A stretch of 64,000 nt of DNA, from assembly GCF_900215335.1 (NCBI RefSeq), contig NZ_OCMT01000003.1, positions 434,001 to 498,000 on the forward strand, in the 5' to 3' direction. Both the position numbers and the translations under genes were made by a program. Positions 35,708 through 46,107 of this stretch are shown here, in pieces; position 1 is the first letter of the stretch, and each line of letters begins with the position of its first letter. The notes below the pieces were generated by a model. It did not search any database. It was given only the letters and a program-made list of their open reading frames with translations, and was not told the origin of the DNA. Source of the stretch: Pedobacter xixiisoli. Lineage in GTDB: Bacteria; Bacteroidota; Bacteroidia; Sphingobacteriales; Sphingobacteriaceae.

Positions 35708-36796
35708 ATGAAGAATGCCTGTATTCATTTTATGTTTTTACTAAGCTTTTTGATAACAACAAAGGTTACATACGCTCAGGATTCTAGCTGGAGAAAAGGG
35801 ATATTAGTGGATGAATTTATTTATGATACTGCACCTTTTTCCTCTGTACATGCTGCAACTATAGCAGAAACAAAATCGGGAATAATTACAGCCTTTTTTG
35901 GAGGGGAACACGAAGGGCACAAGAACGTAAATATTTATGTAAGTAAGCAAGTGAAAAATAAATGGACACCTCCCGTAAAAGTAGCAGATGGAGTGGTGAA
36001 CGACACGCTAAGAAAAGCTTGTTATAACCCTGTCTTGTTTTATTATCCAGATGGAGAGCTGCTGTTATTTTATAAAGTTGGTAAAAATGTTCAGGATTGG
36101 ACCGGACATTTGATTCGTTCTTTTGATGACGGATTAACTTGGTCTGCTCCTGAAAATTTGCCCAAAGGATTTTTAGGCCCAATAAAGAACAAACCAGAAC
36201 TGATAGGCAATAAGTTGCTTTGTCCTTCTAGTACAGAGAACAATGGTTGGCAGGTACATGTAGAAATAACGGAAGACAGAGGTAAAACTTGGCGGAAAAC
36301 TGCCACAATTAACAGTAAACCATGGAATATTATTCAGCCAAGTATTTTAAAACTTAGGGATAAACGTTTACAACTGGTTTGCCGTTCGCAAAATGAACAT
36401 CTTATATCTTCTTTTTCTTCTGATAATGGTGAAACTTGGAGTGATCCCGTAGCATTATATCTTCCGAATAACAATTCGGGTACAGATGCGGTAACACTTC
36501 GCAATGGAAAACATTTGTTAGTTTACAATCATGTTGGTGTTAAAGAGAGTGCCTATATTGAAAAAGCCCGTACACCACTTAATGTAGCCATTTCTGATGA
36601 CGGAATTACTTGGAAGGCAGCGGCAATATTAGAGGATTCTGTTATTGGAGAATATTCGTATTCATCGGTCATACAAGGATATGATGATACTGTTCATATA
36701 GTTTATACATGGCGTAGAAAAAAAATCAAATACGTAAAAATTAACCCTTCTAAATTATCAGAAGAAAATATTACTAATTCTAAGTGGCCCGAATAA
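35708..36796 (+). CDS. Sialidase-fold (BNR/Asp-box) glycosidase-like protein
   Basis: 362 residues, signal peptide ending TYAQ. Four Asp-box repeats are visible: SFDDGLTW, TEDRGKTW, SSDNGETW and SDDGITW, so the fold is a six-bladed sialidase-type propeller (BNR_2 group). The opening VHAATIAETKSG...FFGGEHEG is typical of a large sialidase-like group distinct from classical GH33, whose FRIP motif I do not see. A role in sialic acid release is possible but unproven; other propeller glycosidase activities are equally possible. Its place between GH29 and GH20 argues for an exo-enzyme acting on N-glycan antennae. Confidence 0.8.
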   Translation: MKNACIHFMFLLSFLITTKVTYAQDSSWRKGILVDEFIYDTAPFSSVHAATIAETKSGIITAFFGGEHEGHKNVNIYVSKQVKNKWTPPVKVADGVVNDTLRKACYNPVLFYYPDGELLLFYKVGKNVQDWTGHLIRSFDDGLTWSAPENLPKGFLGPIKNKPELIGNKLLCPSSTENNGWQVHVEITEDRGKTWRKTATINSKPWNIIQPSILKLRDKRLQLVCRSQNEHLISSFSSDNGETWSDPVALYLPNNNSGTDAVTLRNGKHLLVYNHVGVKESAYIEKARTPLNVAISDDGITWKAAAILEDSVIGEYSYSSVIQGYDDTVHIVYTWRRKKIKYVKINPSKLSEENITNSKWPE

Positions 36797-36823
36797 TCAC
36801 AAATCATTGCTAAACCCATTTTT

Positions 36824-39100
36824 ATGTTGTTTAAGAATATTAAACTTACCGTTGTTGTGTTGCTTTTTGTAGTTGTAAAAGGCTTCTCGCAAAATAATTA
36901 TAACCTTATTCCTTATCCTCAGCAGCTTGCTGTGCAGAAAGGAAATTTTGTGTTCCCTTCAAAAATTCATGTTGTGGGTGAGCAGAAATTGAATAAAGAG
37001 GTAGCTTATCTTCGTTCTCTTTTATCTTCTTATCAAATAGAAACAGCTGCAAAATCAGGTGCATCACGTATAGAATTGAGATTGTCTGCGGATGTTAAAG
37101 GCGAAGAATCTTATCAGCTTCAGGTTAAACCAAATTTAATTTCCATTGCTGCTGCTACTCCTTCGGGCATTTTTTACGGTATACAAACTTTAAACCAGTT
37201 GATGGTGCTTAACCAAATTGGAATTCATCAAAAACAAATACCAGCGCTTAACATAAATGATCAACCAGCTTATAGTTGGCGAGGATCGATGCTAGATGTA
37301 TCGAGGCACTTTTTCAATATAGACTACCTTAAAAGACATATCGATAGACTTGCCTTTTATAAGATCAATAAATTTCATTTTCACCTTACGGATGATCAGG
37401 GCTGGCGTATAGAAATCAAAAAATATCCAGCATTAACAGAAAAAGGAGCTTATCGCACTTTCAACAATCAGGACAGTGTATGTATGGAACTGGCAAAAGA
37501 GAACCCTGATTTTGAGATAGACCCTCGTTTTATTAAAGTAAAAGACGGAAAACAAATTTATGGTGGATATTATACACAGCAAGAATTGAGAGAATTGGTA
37601 GCTTATGCAGCCGAACGTCATGTAGAAATTATTCCAGAAATTGATATGCCAGGACATATGATGGCGGCTATATCGGTTTTTCCTGAGCTTGTTGATGGAA
37701 AAATTGGCTGGGGCGAGTTGTTCTCTACACCTCTTTGTCCATGTAAAGAGGAGGTGTATACTTTTGTAGAGAATGTATTAAATGAGGTCATCTCCATTTT
37801 TCCTTCGCCATATATCCATATAGGAGCAGACGAAGTGGATAAAACTAGTTGGGAGAAATCTGAATTGTGTAAAGCGATGATGAAGAGAGAGGGGATGAAA
37901 GATGTGCACGAATTACAAAGTTATTTTGTACACCGTGTGCAAGAAATGGTGGAAAAGAAAGGGAAAAAAGCGATTGCGTGGGATGATGCTTTGGAAGGAA
38001 AAATAAACTCAGATATTACGGTGATGTATTGGAGAGGATGGGTTTCTGACGCACCACTAAAAGCAGTACAAAATAACCATCCTGTGATTATGTCACCTAC
38101 TAATCCGCTCTATTTTGATTTTTTTCCAGATAAAAGTTCGCTGAGGAACGTTTACAACATGAAGGTTGTTTATGACAATATTCCTGCCGATAAAACCCAT
38201 TTAATCAAAGGTGCCCAAGCTAACCTATGGGCAGAAAAAGTGCCTTCAGAAAATAGAGCAGACTTTTTATTATTCCCTCGTTTAACAGCACTTTCTGAAA
38301 GATTATGGACAAATAAGGACATATTTGAAGATTATAGTAACCGCTTGTTAGCTCATTATCCAGTATTAGATCAAATGAAGGTTGCTTATCGCTTACCCGA
38401 TTTATGCGGTTTTGCCTTAGAAAGTGTCTTTGTAAAAGATGCTGTTTTGGAAGTTAAAAATCCGCTGAAAGGAAAAAATATACATTACACTACAGATGGT
38501 AGTACGCCGACAGCACAGTCGGCGGTTTTACCAAATAACTCTTTAGCTATAACCAAGCCTACCACCATTAAATTTGGACTTTTCAGTAAAGATGGAGCGC
38601 AGTCTAAAGGAGATATTTATACCGTTAACTATAAGCAGTCGACTTTTGCAACAGCAGTTAAACCTTCTGCGAAATTGGAGGGAGGCCTGTCTTGCGATTT
38701 CTATAACCAACCGATAGATAAAGTAGCAAAGATCGCAGGTAAGCCAGATAAGCAATTTTTGGTGAGCAATATCGAAGTGCCAAAAGAAGCGAAAGCTCCA
38801 CAGTTCGGCTTAAAATACGATGGATACATCGAAGTACCCGAAACTGGTATCTATACTTTCAATCTTACCTGTGATGATGGAGGGATGTTATACATCGCCG
38901 ATAGACTGGTAATAGATAATGAAGGTCCTCATTCTCCTATTGAAAAAAGCGGGCAAGTAGCATTGGAAAAAGGCCTGCATCCTTTCCGTTTGGATTTTGT
39001 AGAAGGCGGTGGAGGATATACGTTGTTGCTACAATATTCAAAAGATGGCTGCGACGCAAAAAATATTCCCGACAGTTGGTTTCAACGTGAATTAAAATAA
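36824..39100 (+). CDS. GH20 beta-N-acetylhexosaminidase with PA14-like domain
   Basis: 758 residues, signal peptide ending GFSQ. A GH20b domain (about 25-145) precedes the GH20 barrel with SRHFFNIDYLKRHID, FHLTDDQGWRIE and the catalytic pair in HIGADEVD (Asp336-Glu337). After the barrel come a chitobiase-type C-terminal domain (YTTDGSTPT) and a PA14-like domain (about 620-750, FNLTCDDGGMLYI) that probably binds sugar. It removes terminal beta-GlcNAc (or GalNAc) from glycan antennae after galactose is gone. The GH3 gene follows after 4 bp. Confidence 0.95.
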   Translation: MLFKNIKLTVVVLLFVVVKGFSQNNYNLIPYPQQLAVQKGNFVFPSKIHVVGEQKLNKEVAYLRSLLSSYQIETAAKSGASRIELRLSADVKGEESYQLQVKPNLISIAAATPSGIFYGIQTLNQLMVLNQIGIHQKQIPALNINDQPAYSWRGSMLDVSRHFFNIDYLKRHIDRLAFYKINKFHFHLTDDQGWRIEIKKYPALTEKGAYRTFNNQDSVCMELAKENPDFEIDPRFIKVKDGKQIYGGYYTQQELRELVAYAAERHVEIIPEIDMPGHMMAAISVFPELVDGKIGWGELFSTPLCPCKEEVYTFVENVLNEVISIFPSPYIHIGADEVDKTSWEKSELCKAMMKREGMKDVHELQSYFVHRVQEMVEKKGKKAIAWDDALEGKINSDITVMYWRGWVSDAPLKAVQNNHPVIMSPTNPLYFDFFPDKSSLRNVYNMKVVYDNIPADKTHLIKGAQANLWAEKVPSENRADFLLFPRLTALSERLWTNKDIFEDYSNRLLAHYPVLDQMKVAYRLPDLCGFALESVFVKDAVLEVKNPLKGKNIHYTTDGSTPTAQSAVLPNNSLAITKPTTIKFGLFSKDGAQSKGDIYTVNYKQSTFATAVKPSAKLEGGLSCDFYNQPIDKVAKIAGKPDKQFLVSNIEVPKEAKAPQFGLKYDGYIEVPETGIYTFNLTCDDGGMLYIADRLVIDNEGPHSPIEKSGQVALEKGLHPFRLDFVEGGGGYTLLLQYSKDGCDAKNIPDSWFQRELK

Positions 39101-39104
39101 GGAA

Positions 39105-41438
39105 ATGAAAAAATACTTGTTATTATTTGGTTTGTTTACAAGCGTAGTTGCTGTGTATGGGCAAGCCGAAATTAAATATAAGAACCCGAAATTAAGCTCT
39201 GACGTTCGTACATCTGATTTAATCAGTCGTATGACTTTAGCTGAGAAGATTGGTCAGTTGCGTAGTCCTTTAGGTTGGGAAATGTATGATAAAAAGGGAA
39301 ATGCAGTTATTCACTCCAAAAAATATGAAAAGCAACTCGATTCTATTCATACAGGCATGTTTTGGGCAGTTTTCAGAGCTGATCCTTGGACTAAAAAGAC
39401 TTTATCCAATGGTTTAAGCCCTGAGCTTGCTGCTAAAGCTGCAAATGCCCTTCAGCGTTATGCATTGAAAAATACCCGTTTGGGGATTCCAGTGTTTCTG
39501 GCAGAAGAAGCTCCTCATGGGCACATGGCGATTGGTACTACTGTTTTTCCAACAGGTATAGGCCAGGCCTCTACTTGGAATACGGAGTTATTGCAAAAAA
39601 TGGGAGCTGTTATTTCCAAGGAGATTCGTTTGCAGGGTGGACATATCAGTTACGGACCTGTGATTGATATTTCGAGAGATCCCCGCTGGTCTAGAGTGGA
39701 AGAAACTTTTGGGGAAGATCACGTGTTAAGTGGCAATTTGGCTGCGGCTATCACGAAAGGTAATGGCGCTGGCCAATTGCATAAGGAATTTAGTACTATC
39801 ACCACATTGAAGCATTTTATTGCTTATGGAATACCAGAAGGTGGACACAACGGAAATTCGGCCATTGTTGGAAAAAGAGAATTGCATGAAGTTTTTTTAC
39901 CTCCGTTTAAAGCAGCAATAGATGCAGGTGCTCTGTCTGTGATGACTGCATATAACTCCATAGATGGTATTCCCTGCACTTCAAATAAAGAATTGCTTAC
40001 GGATTTATTACGTGATGATTGGAATTTTAAAGGCTTTACCATTTCTGATTTGATCAGTGTAGACGGATTAATGGAAAACCATCATGTTGCGGGAAGTCTT
40101 GAAGAAGCAGGCGCCTTAGCTCTTAATGCCGGAGTAGATGTTGATTTGGGAGGTAATGCCTTTGCAAAATTAGAGCAAGCCTTAAAGAATGGTTTAGTTA
40201 ATGTTTCTGCTATTGATACTGCTGTTTATAGGGTATTAAAGTTGAAATTTGACATGGGTTTGTTTGACAATCCTTACGTAGATCCCAAAAAAGCAAAAAT
40301 AGGTATACGCACAAAAGAACATATCGCATTGGCACATCAAGTAGCTCAGGAGTCGATAGTCTTGTTAAAAAACAAAAGCAATGTATTGCCTTTAGCTAAA
40401 AACTTAAAAGTTGCCGTTATTGGGCCTAATGCAGATAGTCGCTATAATATGCTTGGCGATTATACAGCGCCACAAGAGGATGGAAATATTAAAACGATAC
40501 TCAATGGTATTCAATCGAAATTAAATCCTCAACAAATTACTTATGTAAAAGGCTGCGCTATTCGCGACACGGCTGATGTAGAAATAGATAAAGCTGTAGC
40601 GGCAGCTAAGCAATCGGATGTGGTAGTTGTAGTTGTTGGAGGTTCTAGTGCCAGAGATTTTAAAACTGATTACTTAGAAACTGGAGCAGCGGTAGTATCT
40701 TCTCAAACCATAGGAGATATGGAAAGTGGTGAAGGTTTCGATAGAGCTACGCTGGATTTGTTAGGCAAACAACCAGAATTACTAAAAGCATTAAAAAAAA
40801 CGGGCAAGCCTTTAATTGTGGTATACATACAAGGAAGACCTTTAAACATGAATTGGGCAAGCGAAAATGCTGATGCATTACTTACGGCATGGTATCCTGG
40901 ACAAGAAGGAGGAAATGCTATTGCCGATGTGTTGTTTGGTGATTATAACCCCGCTGGTAGATTAGCAGTTTCTATTCCTCGGTACGAAGGGCAATTGCCT
41001 GTATACTACAATAAGAAAAATCCTCGTGGACATGATTATGTAGAAATGTCTGCTGATCCGTTATATGCGTTCGGTTATGGATTAAGTTACACTCAATTTG
41101 ATTATACGGATATTAAAGTTGAACAAAAGGCGAAAGATAGTTTCGAAGTATCGTTCTCTTTAAAAAATACAGGTGCTAAAAGTGGCGACGAAGTAGTACA
41201 ACTCTATCTCAAAGATGAATTAGCTTCTGTTGTACAACCTGTTAAACAACTTAAAGCTTTTAAGCGAGTACATCTTTTACCTAATCAAGAGCAAAGGTTG
41301 TCTTTTCTGCTTACAGCTAAAGACTTGGCGATAATCAATCAAGATTTTAAAAGTATTGTGGAGCCTGGAATATTTACAGTAATGATAGGTAGTGCATCTA
41401 ATCATATCAGATTAACCAGTAAACTAGAAGTGAAATAA
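39105..41438 (+). CDS. GH3 beta-glycosidase within the N-glycan locus
   Basis: 777 residues, signal peptide ending VYGQ. GH3 barrel with GIPVFLAEEAPHGH, the KHF substrate contact and nucleophile in FTISDLISVDG (Asp315). The alpha/beta sandwich and a C-terminal FnIII-like domain are present. Its specificity is open: GH3 covers beta-glucosidase, beta-xylosidase and beta-N-acetylglucosaminidase. Because plant N-glycans carry a core beta-1,2-xylose, a xylosidase role would fit the locus (inference). It is less like the BglX at 7524 in the N-terminal region, having an insertion around the start of the barrel (PLGWEMYDKKGN). Confidence 0.92.
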   Translation: MKKYLLLFGLFTSVVAVYGQAEIKYKNPKLSSDVRTSDLISRMTLAEKIGQLRSPLGWEMYDKKGNAVIHSKKYEKQLDSIHTGMFWAVFRADPWTKKTLSNGLSPELAAKAANALQRYALKNTRLGIPVFLAEEAPHGHMAIGTTVFPTGIGQASTWNTELLQKMGAVISKEIRLQGGHISYGPVIDISRDPRWSRVEETFGEDHVLSGNLAAAITKGNGAGQLHKEFSTITTLKHFIAYGIPEGGHNGNSAIVGKRELHEVFLPPFKAAIDAGALSVMTAYNSIDGIPCTSNKELLTDLLRDDWNFKGFTISDLISVDGLMENHHVAGSLEEAGALALNAGVDVDLGGNAFAKLEQALKNGLVNVSAIDTAVYRVLKLKFDMGLFDNPYVDPKKAKIGIRTKEHIALAHQVAQESIVLLKNKSNVLPLAKNLKVAVIGPNADSRYNMLGDYTAPQEDGNIKTILNGIQSKLNPQQITYVKGCAIRDTADVEIDKAVAAAKQSDVVVVVVGGSSARDFKTDYLETGAAVVSSQTIGDMESGEGFDRATLDLLGKQPELLKALKKTGKPLIVVYIQGRPLNMNWASENADALLTAWYPGQEGGNAIADVLFGDYNPAGRLAVSIPRYEGQLPVYYNKKNPRGHDYVEMSADPLYAFGYGLSYTQFDYTDIKVEQKAKDSFEVSFSLKNTGAKSGDEVVQLYLKDELASVVQPVKQLKAFKRVHLLPNQEQRLSFLLTAKDLAIINQDFKSIVEPGIFTVMIGSASNHIRLTSKLEVK

Positions 41439-41441
41439 TTT

Positions 41442-42734
41442 ATGGAAGACAAACCTATGTTAACAAAAAAATCCCCTATTAAATGGGTGCCTACAGTTTA
41501 TTTTGCCATGGGACTGCCATTTGTTGTGCTCAATATGGTTTCAGTATTGATGTTTAAAGGCATGGATATTTCTGATACTCAGATTGCTTTTTGGACATCT
41601 TTAACTTTACTTCCATGGACATTAAAGCCACTATGGAGCCCTTTTTTAGGAATGTTTAAAACCAAGAAATTTTTTGTGGTATTAACACAGATTGTAACTG
41701 GTGTAGTTTTCGGTTTGATAGCTTTATCCTTGCAATTACCTCATTTTTTTGCTTTGTCAATCACTTTGTTATTTATCATTGCTTTTAGTGGAGCGACGCA
41801 TGACATTGCTACCGATGGCGTATATATCACCGAATTAAGTAAAGAAGATCAAGCAAAATGGATTGGTTGGCAAGGTGCTTTTTATAACTTGGCAAAAGTT
41901 GTTGCCTCTGGAGGTTTAGTTTGGCTTGCAGGTTATTTAATTGGACATTTCGGAACAGTAAATGCTTGGATGATCATCATGACGATCTGTGGCGTAATCA
42001 TGCTGCTGTTAGGTGTTTACCATGTCAAAGCACTTCCCAAAGGAGGGGCTGCAAATGGAGAAGCCAAATCTCTTAAAGAAGGTGGTATGCTACTTTGGGA
42101 TGTGATTAAAAGTTTCTTTGAAAAAAAATATATCCTGTGGTACATCGCTTTCATCATTCTTTATCGTTTTGCAGAAGGCTTTGTGATGAAAATTGTGCCG
42201 CTTTTTTTAAAAGCACCTGTAGCACAGCAAGGATTAGGATTGTCTGAACAGGAAATAGGACTTTACTATGGTACGTTTGGAGCAATTGCTTTCATACTCG
42301 GTTCAATTCTGGGAGGCTACTACATTGCCCGTGTAGGATTAAAAAAATCGTTATTCCTACTGTGTTGTACATTTAATATTCCTTTCGCAGTTTACTGGTT
42401 ATTCGCAATTTTTCAGCCCTCAGCAGGTTGGGTTATAGCTTCTGGAATAGCTTTCGAGTATTTTGGATACGGATTTGGATTTGTTGGTCTTAGCCTGTTT
42501 ATGATGCAGCAAATAGCTCCAGGCAAATACCAGATGGCTCATTATGCTTTTGCTTCTGGAATTATGAATCTCGGAGTGATGCTGCCTGGCATGCTAAGTG
42601 GTTACATGAGCGATACATTGGGCTATAAGAACTTCTTTGCTTTCATCCTATTGGCAACTATACCAGCATTTTTGATCACTTATTTTGTTCCGTTTACCTA
42701 TACTAACGAAAAAGGTAACAATTCTTCTCTTTAA
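41442..42734 (+). CDS. MFS transporter, probably Man-GlcNAc importer
   Basis: 430 residues with about twelve membrane segments and an AmpG/PAT-like N-terminus (PTVYFAMGLPFVVLNMVSVLMF), a central loop after helix six (KALPKGGAANGEAKSLKEGG), and no signal peptide. The start is 3 nt after the GH3 stop; an ATG at 41457 is an alternative. The next gene encodes a cytosolic GH130 phosphorylase. In Bacteroides the equivalent pair (for example BT1033 with a neighbouring MFS gene) takes beta-Man-1,4-GlcNAc into the cell. The transport substrate here is inferred from that neighbour. Confidence 0.9.
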   Translation: MEDKPMLTKKSPIKWVPTVYFAMGLPFVVLNMVSVLMFKGMDISDTQIAFWTSLTLLPWTLKPLWSPFLGMFKTKKFFVVLTQIVTGVVFGLIALSLQLPHFFALSITLLFIIAFSGATHDIATDGVYITELSKEDQAKWIGWQGAFYNLAKVVASGGLVWLAGYLIGHFGTVNAWMIIMTICGVIMLLLGVYHVKALPKGGAANGEAKSLKEGGMLLWDVIKSFFEKKYILWYIAFIILYRFAEGFVMKIVPLFLKAPVAQQGLGLSEQEIGLYYGTFGAIAFILGSILGGYYIARVGLKKSLFLLCCTFNIPFAVYWLFAIFQPSAGWVIASGIAFEYFGYGFGFVGLSLFMMQQIAPGKYQMAHYAFASGIMNLGVMLPGMLSGYMSDTLGYKNFFAFILLATIPAFLITYFVPFTYTNEKGNNSSL

Positions 42735-42771
42735 ATATAGATAACAGATAACACTAAAAAATTAAACATAA

Positions 42772-43743
42772 ATGAAAAAGCAAATGCCTTGGGAAGATCG
42801 TCCCGCTAATTCTAAAGACGTAATGTGGCGTTATTCAGCCAATCCAATTATTCCACGTAATTTATTGCCAACTTCAAATAGCATTTTTAATAGTGCCGTT
42901 GTTCCTTTTGGAAATGCCTTCGCTGGTGTATTTCGTTGTGATGATACGAATAGACGTATGCGTTTACATGTAGGATTTAGCGAAGATGGTATCAATTGGA
43001 ATATTAAAGAAGAACCGCTAAAGTTTATTTGCGATGACAAAGAAATAGGTGAATGGGTGTATGGTTATGATCCACGAGTTTGTTTCATAGAAGATAGATA
43101 TTATGTAACGTGGTGTAATGGTTACCATGGGCCAACTATCGGTGTGGCGTGGACAACCGATTTCGAAAATTTCTATCAGTTAGAAAATGCGTTCATCCCT
43201 TATAATCGTAATGGAGTGATGTTCCCCCGTAAAATTAACGGCCGTTACGCCATGTTAAGCCGTCCTAGCGATAACTCGCATACCCAATTTGGAGATATTT
43301 TTTATAGCGAATCTCCAGATATGAATTTCTGGGGCAAACATCGTCATGTAATGTCTCCAGCCGCGTTCGAGAAAAGTGCATGGCAATGTACTAAAATAGG
43401 AGCCGGACCTATCCCGATAGAAACCAGCGAAGGTTGGTTAATGATTTATCATGGTGTACTGCAATCATGTAATGGTTTTGTTTATAGTTTTGGTTCTGCA
43501 ATATTGGATATTGATGAACCTTGGAAAGTAAAATACCGTTCAGGACCTTACCTTATTTCACCTCAAACTTATTACGAGTGTGTGGGAGATGTTCCTAATG
43601 TATGTTTTCCATGTGCGTCGCTGCATGATGAGGCAACTGGACAAATTGCGGTATATTATGGTTGCGCAGACACGGTGACGGGTTTGGCTTTCGGATACAT
43701 CCCTGAAATTATAGAATTTACAAAACGTACCTCAATTGTATAA
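42772..43743 (+). CDS. GH130 phosphorylase, probably beta-1,4-mannosyl-N-acetylglucosamine phosphorylase
   Basis: 323 residues with no signal peptide, so cytosolic. The five-bladed propeller shows the GH130 signature [10 protein letters not shown] with the proton donor Asp100, plus [11 protein letters not shown] and LMIYHGV, the region that contacts phosphate and sugar. Members in N-glycan loci split Man-beta-1,4-GlcNAc with phosphate into mannose 1-phosphate and GlcNAc, saving one ATP. The neighbouring transporter and mannosidases support this activity. GH130 also includes hydrolases and mannan phosphorylases; context makes those less likely. Confidence 0.92.
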   Translation: MKKQMPWEDRPANSKDVMWRYSANPIIPRNLLPTSNSIFNSAVVPFGNAFAGVFRCDDTNRRMRLHVGFSEDGINWNIKEEPLKFICDDKEIGEWVYGYDPRVCFIEDRYYVTWCNGYHGPTIGVAWTTDFENFYQLENAFIPYNRNGVMFPRKINGRYAMLSRPSDNSHTQFGDIFYSESPDMNFWGKHRHVMSPAAFEKSAWQCTKIGAGPIPIETSEGWLMIYHGVLQSCNGFVYSFGSAILDIDEPWKVKYRSGPYLISPQTYYECVGDVPNVCFPCASLHDEATGQIAVYYGCADTVTGLAFGYIPEIIEFTKRTSIV

Positions 43744-43748
43744 ATGAT

Positions 43749-46028
43749 ATGAAATTGAAAAATCATCTCAAAGCAACTAAGTTGTATGGGCTGGGTGGCA
43801 TGTGTATGATGGCTTTACTGGTAGTTTTTGTTGCTTGCAAGCAGCAAAAACCTACTAGTTTTACTACATATGTAGATCCTTTTATAGGAACTGATGGTCA
43901 TGGACACGTTTTTATGGGCGCCAATGTACCTTTTGGACTTGTGCAATTAGGACCAACACAAATGACCGATGGTTGGGATTGGTGTTCAGGATATCATTAT
44001 TCAGATTCAACGATCGTAGGTTTTGGTCACATGCACCTTAGCGGAACCGGCATTGGCGATTTGGGAGATATCTCATTAATGCCAGTTATGGGGGATGTAA
44101 AATTGGCTAAGGGTTCTTTACCAGATCAAAAAAGTGGTTTATACTCTTTTTTTTCTCATGAAAAGGAAACGGCTAGGCCAGGATATTATGCTGTTCATCT
44201 AGATCGCTTCGGCATTGATGTGGAGTTAACTGCTACCAAACGTGTAGGTTTTCATTCCTATACTTTCCCGAAATCTACTGAAAATCCTGCTGTTGTAATA
44301 GATCTTGAAAGAGGTATCGGCTGGGATAAGCCCACAGAAGCCTTCATCAAAATGGAAAACGACACCACGATATCGGGTTACAGATACTCTACTGGCTGGG
44401 CTAAAGATCAACGTATCTATTTTACTGCGGTATTTTCTCAACCCATAAAAAAGTTCACCATCTTGGATACCGTTCGCATGAGTACTACGCAGAAATCGGA
44501 GATGCGCAGCGTGTTTGGTAAAGTTGATTTTGATAAAAACTTATCAGCCCCGCTATTGGTAAAAGTAGCTTTGTCTCCAGTAAGTATAGAAAATGCAGCG
44601 ATGAATTTGAAGGCAGAACTGCCGCATAACGATTTTGATAAAGTGGTTGCTGATGCTGATGCTGCTTGGAATGAACAACTAGGCAAGATTGAGGTAGAAA
44701 TGCCAAATGAATCCGACAGGAAATTATTTTATACATCGTTGTATCATACCATGATCGCTCCATCGGTATTTGCTGATGTAAATGGCGATTACAGAGGAGC
44801 TGATCGGGAAATTCATCATGACAAGTCGTTTAATAACTATACCACTTTTTCTTTGTGGGATACGTACAGGGCGGCACATCCACTAATGACCATTATACAT
44901 CCTGAGATGGTGGAAGATATCGGTAAAACGATGTTGAATATCTATAAGCAGCAAGGAAAATTACCTGTTTGGCATCTCATGGGAAATGAAACAGATTGTA
45001 TGGTGGGCAATCCAGGGATTCCGGTATTGGCAGATTTAATTCTAAAAGGCTACAAAGTTGATGAGGAACTAGCTTTTGAGGCAATGAAAAAATCAGCCAC
45101 TTTAGACGACAGAGGCATGAACTGGTTAAAGCAGTATGGCTACATTCCTTATGATAAAGAAAAGACTTACGAAACTGTTGCGAAAGGTTTAGAATATGCA
45201 TTAGCAGATTGGGCAGCAGCTAAAATTGCGGAGAGATTGGGCAAGGTGGAAGATGCCAAATATTTTAATCAGCGTTCAAAATCATACCAAAAGTATTTTG
45301 ATAAAAAAACACAATTCATGAGAGGCTTATCAGCTACAGGTGTTTTTCGTGAACCATTTAATCCATTCCATTCCGTACACATGGAAGATGACTATACCGA
45401 AGGTAATGCTTGGCAATATACTTGGTTGGTACCACACGATGTGCCTGGATTGATCAATTTGTTTGGTGGAGAGCAAGCATTTGTGGCTAAACTAGATTCT
45501 TTGTTTGTGGCAAAGGGCAATATGGGAGAGAAAGCTTCTAATGACATTACTGGTCTTATAGGGCAATATGCTCATGGAAACGAACCTAGTCACCATATCA
45601 CTTATCTTTATCCGTACATTGGTCAGCCTTACAAAACGGCAGAAAAAGTAAGATATATTCTTTCTGAGTTATACCATAACAAACGTGATGGTCTTTCAGG
45701 AAACGAAGATGTAGGGCAGATGTCTGCATGGTACATCCTTTCCTCGCTCGGTTTTTATCAGGTAGCTCCGGCCGGTGGTGTCTATGTTTTTGGTAGCCCT
45801 TTGGTCAATAAAGCAACCATCAAAGTAAAGGATGGAAAAACTTTTACCGTTATTGCCAAAAACAACAGTAAAGAGAATATATACATTCAATCTGCCAAAT
45901 TAAATGGAAAGGAATACACCAAGTCGTTTATCAAATTTGATAATATTGCTGCAGGTGGAACTTTGGAGTTCGAAATGGGAAATAAACCTTCTAAAACATT
46001 CGGTGTAGCTAAGAATGATAGACCTTAA
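43749..46028 (+). CDS. GH92 alpha-mannosidase lipoprotein
   Basis: 759 residues. The signal ends VFVAC, a lipobox. GH92 features: YVDPFIGTDGHGHVFMGANVPFG at the start of the N-terminal domain (split here as YVDPFIGTDGHGH and VFMGANVPFG), GFGHMHLSGTG, WHLMGNETDCMVG, GNEPSHHITYLY and GNEDVGQMSAWYILSSLGFY (given to YILSS). These calcium-dependent inverting enzymes remove alpha-1,2, 1,3 or other alpha-linked mannose from N-glycans. Its gene begins 5 bp after GH130, so import, phosphorolysis and mannose trimming are one unit. Which linkage it prefers is not decided by sequence. Confidence 0.94.
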   Translation: MKLKNHLKATKLYGLGGMCMMALLVVFVACKQQKPTSFTTYVDPFIGTDGHGHVFMGANVPFGLVQLGPTQMTDGWDWCSGYHYSDSTIVGFGHMHLSGTGIGDLGDISLMPVMGDVKLAKGSLPDQKSGLYSFFSHEKETARPGYYAVHLDRFGIDVELTATKRVGFHSYTFPKSTENPAVVIDLERGIGWDKPTEAFIKMENDTTISGYRYSTGWAKDQRIYFTAVFSQPIKKFTILDTVRMSTTQKSEMRSVFGKVDFDKNLSAPLLVKVALSPVSIENAAMNLKAELPHNDFDKVVADADAAWNEQLGKIEVEMPNESDRKLFYTSLYHTMIAPSVFADVNGDYRGADREIHHDKSFNNYTTFSLWDTYRAAHPLMTIIHPEMVEDIGKTMLNIYKQQGKLPVWHLMGNETDCMVGNPGIPVLADLILKGYKVDEELAFEAMKKSATLDDRGMNWLKQYGYIPYDKEKTYETVAKGLEYALADWAAAKIAERLGKVEDAKYFNQRSKSYQKYFDKKTQFMRGLSATGVFREPFNPFHSVHMEDDYTEGNAWQYTWLVPHDVPGLINLFGGEQAFVAKLDSLFVAKGNMGEKASNDITGLIGQYAHGNEPSHHITYLYPYIGQPYKTAEKVRYILSELYHNKRDGLSGNEDVGQMSAWYILSSLGFYQVAPAGGVYVFGSPLVNKATIKVKDGKTFTVIAKNNSKENIYIQSAKLNGKEYTKSFIKFDNIAAGGTLEFEMGNKPSKTFGVAKNDRP

Positions 46029-46078
46029 TAGCTGCTGTTTTGGGTAGAGATTTTTTCAATACCTCGATATGCGAAATT

Positions 46079-46107
46079 CCCCTCTCTTAGAGGGGTGCCC
46101 AACGGGC
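46079..46107. repeat. GC-rich double hairpin
   Basis: CCCCTCT-ctt-AGAGGGG (46079-46095) is followed at once by GCCC-aac-GGGC (46097-46107). Such GC-rich intergenic palindromes occur repeatedly in Bacteroidota genomes. It lies in the 178-bp gap between the GH92 and GH125 genes and could attenuate or stabilise the mRNA. Confidence 0.55.
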
